This document shows positions 61,340 through 64,000 of a stretch of 64,000 nt of DNA, in pieces. Source of the stretch: Lingula anatina (taxonomy: Eukaryota; Brachiopoda; Lingulata; Lingulida; Lingulidae). Location of the stretch: the NCBI RefSeq assembly GCF_001039355.2, contig NW_019775401.1, forward strand, positions 1 to 64,000. Direction: 5' to 3'. The translations under genes and the position numbers were made by a program. The notes beneath the pieces were generated by a model that saw only the letters and a program-made list of their open reading frames with translations, was not told the DNA's origin and did no database searches. How positions within the stretch are numbered: position 1 is the stretch's first letter; each line of letters starts with the position of its first letter.

Positions 61340-63300
61340 AAAATAAAGAAAGATGATACTAATATTTAACAATCGCCAGTTAACTGTATATCAAATAGTT
61401 ATCTAAAAAGTACGTACAAATATTATCGAAATATTTCTGCACACAAACGACTTAAATTCGTCATATTCAGCGCCAACGCAAGAGTGTGTTAGCAGGCCTC
61501 TAATAGCATGCCTTTTATTCGCCAAATGTGCTGACTTCATCATAAGCTGGGGAATCCCCGATGACGCAGCAACTTCACCTATCACGACTGATACGGGTTT
61601 ATAGTGATTTCAAATCATTCAAAATTAGACAACCAGTTTCTCTAATTTCTTTTGAAACCTGAATTTCTATCTGAAATGATGCTCGTGACTGTCAGGTGAC
61701 GGTGTGACTAGTCGTGATGAGGATTATGCTTAAGGGGTTCTAAACTTCTGTACATGTGTAACGTGGAGAGGTCAAACTTCCGTCAAAATGACCTATAAAT
61801 GTGTGAAAGTTATCAGATGTGTTAGTTCTTATTCAAACCTATACATGCCCCAGCCGATTCTAAGGGTGAAACAAAATTCCGTCCATCACTTCTGTTGTGA
61901 ATCAAGTTAATGTGTAACAATCAAGTGGTATTTATCCTGTGGACTGTCATGACATGTCCTGTTTGTCAGGGAATCCCCCTAATAGTCAGTGACTATGTAC
62001 CCAAGCAACAAAAATATTGTTACACATCAGTTTATCAATTTTTTTCCACAATACCATGATCTAAAACTTATTGAACGTATTCAAACTTCTTTTCTTTCGA
62101 TATTTTTTTCATCTTATTTTTCTGTCTATTTTCGTCTTATCAGTGTATTACGGATATTGCTGTTTCAGACGTGCATTTTACGAAATTGCAGGCGGTACTA
62201 ACTCCCAACTTTAAATATGCGTATTTTTTGTTGTTTTCAATGCCTGTTAGGCTGTTAGTTGTGATATTTTTAATAGACAACCTAAACTCTTCGACTGCTG
62301 GAATGATCATTTGATCTTAGAAGTATCGCTGTCCACTTCATAATTTCCAAACATCCATTGTAGGCCTAGGCTATTGGCATCTCTTAGGTTAAAACTTGAC
62401 AAAAGCATATATAGTTGATATGTTTGATTTTCAGACTAACAAAAGATTTCACTATAATTTTTTTATATATTCAACTTAACTAACGTTATGAAAGTTGGCC
62501 TATAATATTATGTTATGTAAAGGTTACAAATTATAACTTTCAAGAACACCATATCTTGCTCAATAACAATAAATAACGCATAGATACTAAAACAATATCT
62601 ATTCATCAAGTGTGGTTCAAATTATCAATATGAAGTTTGTATCTATTAAAGTTTATCAAATTAGATTCAATAACTTATTATATAGGCCTACAAGTAATCT
62701 GGCTGTAAGTGGTATTTCTCAGGCTTACCTTATTGGCGTCAGGTTATGAAATGACTTTCAAACGTTGCATTTGCGTCTTAAAACAGTAGCTATTTTTAGA
62801 TTACACGTCATCAATTTTTGTCAATCATGTACAGGCAAGCCTAAAAATGCTCCAGATCTTTTCAACACACGCTTTTGTAATATTTAAATATTACTTAATT
62901 TAGACTAAGAAAAACATGGCTCTACCGTAAGGGGTTATATATATCAAGCATAAATAAGAATGTGGTTTAGTTCAGTTTTTAAAATGATGAAACATCGATT
63001 CGAGAATAATGAAGGCTCTTTGTTTACAGTACATGTACTTACCAGTTAATTCAAAATTGTTTGTTGACATCAAAATTGATTGCGTCACATTCGCTACTAA
63101 GACTCAAACTTAAAAAAAATGGGTTTAATTGACATAGGCGGTATGTAAATATGTATATATCAAAAAGATGAAAAGGCTTTTTTTTAATGAGACGTAGTTT
63201 TTGTGTTGACAATGATGACTAAACAACGACAGCAGTACAAGCCATTGCTACAGATGTGATTCATTCATTCAATCTAGAATGTGTAGTGTCAGTAGACACC
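61340..63300. other. 5' region of the bZIP gene
   Basis: Holds the intron before the first coding exon and probably the non-coding first exon, which cannot be placed by sequence alone. No repeat or RNA gene stands out. Confidence 0.4.
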
Positions 63301-63306
63301 TGCTAG

Positions 63307-63333
63307 TGACGTCATACGGGAAAATGGCGGAAG
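63307..63333 (+). promoter_or_regulatory. CRE next to a TISU-like start codon; possible first exon of a plus-strand gene
   Basis: TGACGTCA (63307-63314) is followed by GGAAAATGGCGGAAGG, close to the TISU consensus for short-leader genes. ATG at 63324 reads M-A-E and meets a GTATTT donor at 63334, so it may be the first coding exon of a gene continuing beyond the window. The CRE could also serve the bZIP gene on the other strand, since ATF3-class genes are known to use such sites. No second exon is identified with confidence in the last 660 bases. Confidence 0.35.
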
Positions 63334-64000
63334 GTATTTGAGTCACCAGTAGACGTCTCCGAGATAATCGGCAAGATATACATTAACCAGGTATGTATAT
63401 TGCATAAAGAAGGACCCACAAACATAAAATACCTATAGTTTACCACTCAGGTCGCTACGTTTAACTGCTCGATATGTGAGGGGATAAAAACGGTGTAAAA
63501 ATGACCATGTGAGCGACACAACATTCCAGCAAGTAAGAATAGAATGGCGTTTTGGCCACTGTGTTTACAAAATCGACTACCCCGCATTCCGGAGATATCC
63601 GAGCACTGTGCCTTATTTACTTACAGCGTAATGCGGAAATGCAGATATGTTTGCAATGACCTAGAATGCAGACAAATTAAAAATGATAACTTTTTATAAA
63701 TATCAGTACAAAGTTTTGAATTGTTGAGTTGAAGTTGACTTTTCCAACCCAGTTTAACCTGTTGCTTGTAGGTGTAACCGTTGCTTGCTTCCATGTGCTG
63801 AAACAGGTTCATAATCCAGGGTACGTTTTGGTTACTCCATTGTTTCCTACTTGTGCTTTCATGATTCCAGCAGTGATGTATGTACATTTATGTGCAGTCG
63901 GATTGGCATAACAGTAGCAGCCATTCAGTGTCATGCCAAAATATCATCACATTAATTTTTATTATGTTTATTATTCAGCAGTAGAAAGACCTGTGTTCTG

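Noticed and set aside
63729-63911. 60-codon hydrophobic frame near the right edge as a second exon of the 63324 gene
   Set aside because: An acceptor-like TTGCTTGTAG lies inside it, but phase and hydrophobic pattern do not give a convincing protein, and no downstream donor is clear.

Overview
The window looks like nuclear DNA of a marine bilaterian invertebrate. It is AT-rich, with sparse multi-exon genes, long introns, many microsatellites, several transposon families and frequent TACATGTA-type words. The gene families fit a mollusc, brachiopod, ambulacrarian or cephalochordate; the sequence alone does not decide which. There is one assembly gap (11940-12121). Gene models are spliced by hand from reading-frame phase, GT/AG sites and domain continuity; all cDNA-level statements are inferences.

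Layout. (1) 214-1842, minus: the first three coding exons of glutaredoxin-3 (PICOT), which runs off the left edge. (2) 2895-7061: a tandem cluster of small TIR-domain genes. One copy (6585-7061, minus) is intact. The other is a pseudogene split by a 3.28-kb DNA transposon (2985-6263) that has about 117-bp inverted repeats, a 9-bp target duplication and a spliced THAP + DDE transposase with a frameshift. A dead LINE fragment lies inside it. (3) 11655-17833, plus: a predicted 1387-residue adaptor with TIR, coiled coil, a RHIM with IQIG core, a long disordered tail and a terminal CaaX box. It resembles vertebrate TRIF/TICAM1 in having TIR followed by RHIM. (4) 18.5-34.4 kb: a gene desert. (5) 34469-35572, minus: an intronless, intact type II PKA regulatory subunit. 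(6) 36-48 kb: another desert, ending in a 409-bp Harbinger-type MITE. (7) 49967-56563, minus: a 13-exon, 870-residue SRCR receptor with signal peptide, four SRCR domains, Thr-rich stalk, one membrane span, and a cytoplasmic tail with PPxY, NPxY, a SAM domain, an SH3 ligand and two ITIM consensus motifs. (8) 60205-61318, minus: a 168-residue ATF3/JDP2-like bZIP factor. (9) 63307-63333: a CRE and a TISU-like ATG that may start a further plus-strand gene.

Themes. Three genes (the TIR-only protein, the TIR-RHIM adaptor and the SRCR/SAM/ITIM receptor) look like innate-immune receptor and signalling parts, and an ATF3-like stress factor is nearby. The most novel items are the TIR-CC-RHIM-CaaX adaptor beside a TICAM-like TIR-only gene, and the SRCR receptor with both SAM and ITIM modules. 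Nothing shows the genes are co-regulated. Two foldback elements (49.0 and 58.8 kb) flank the SRCR gene.
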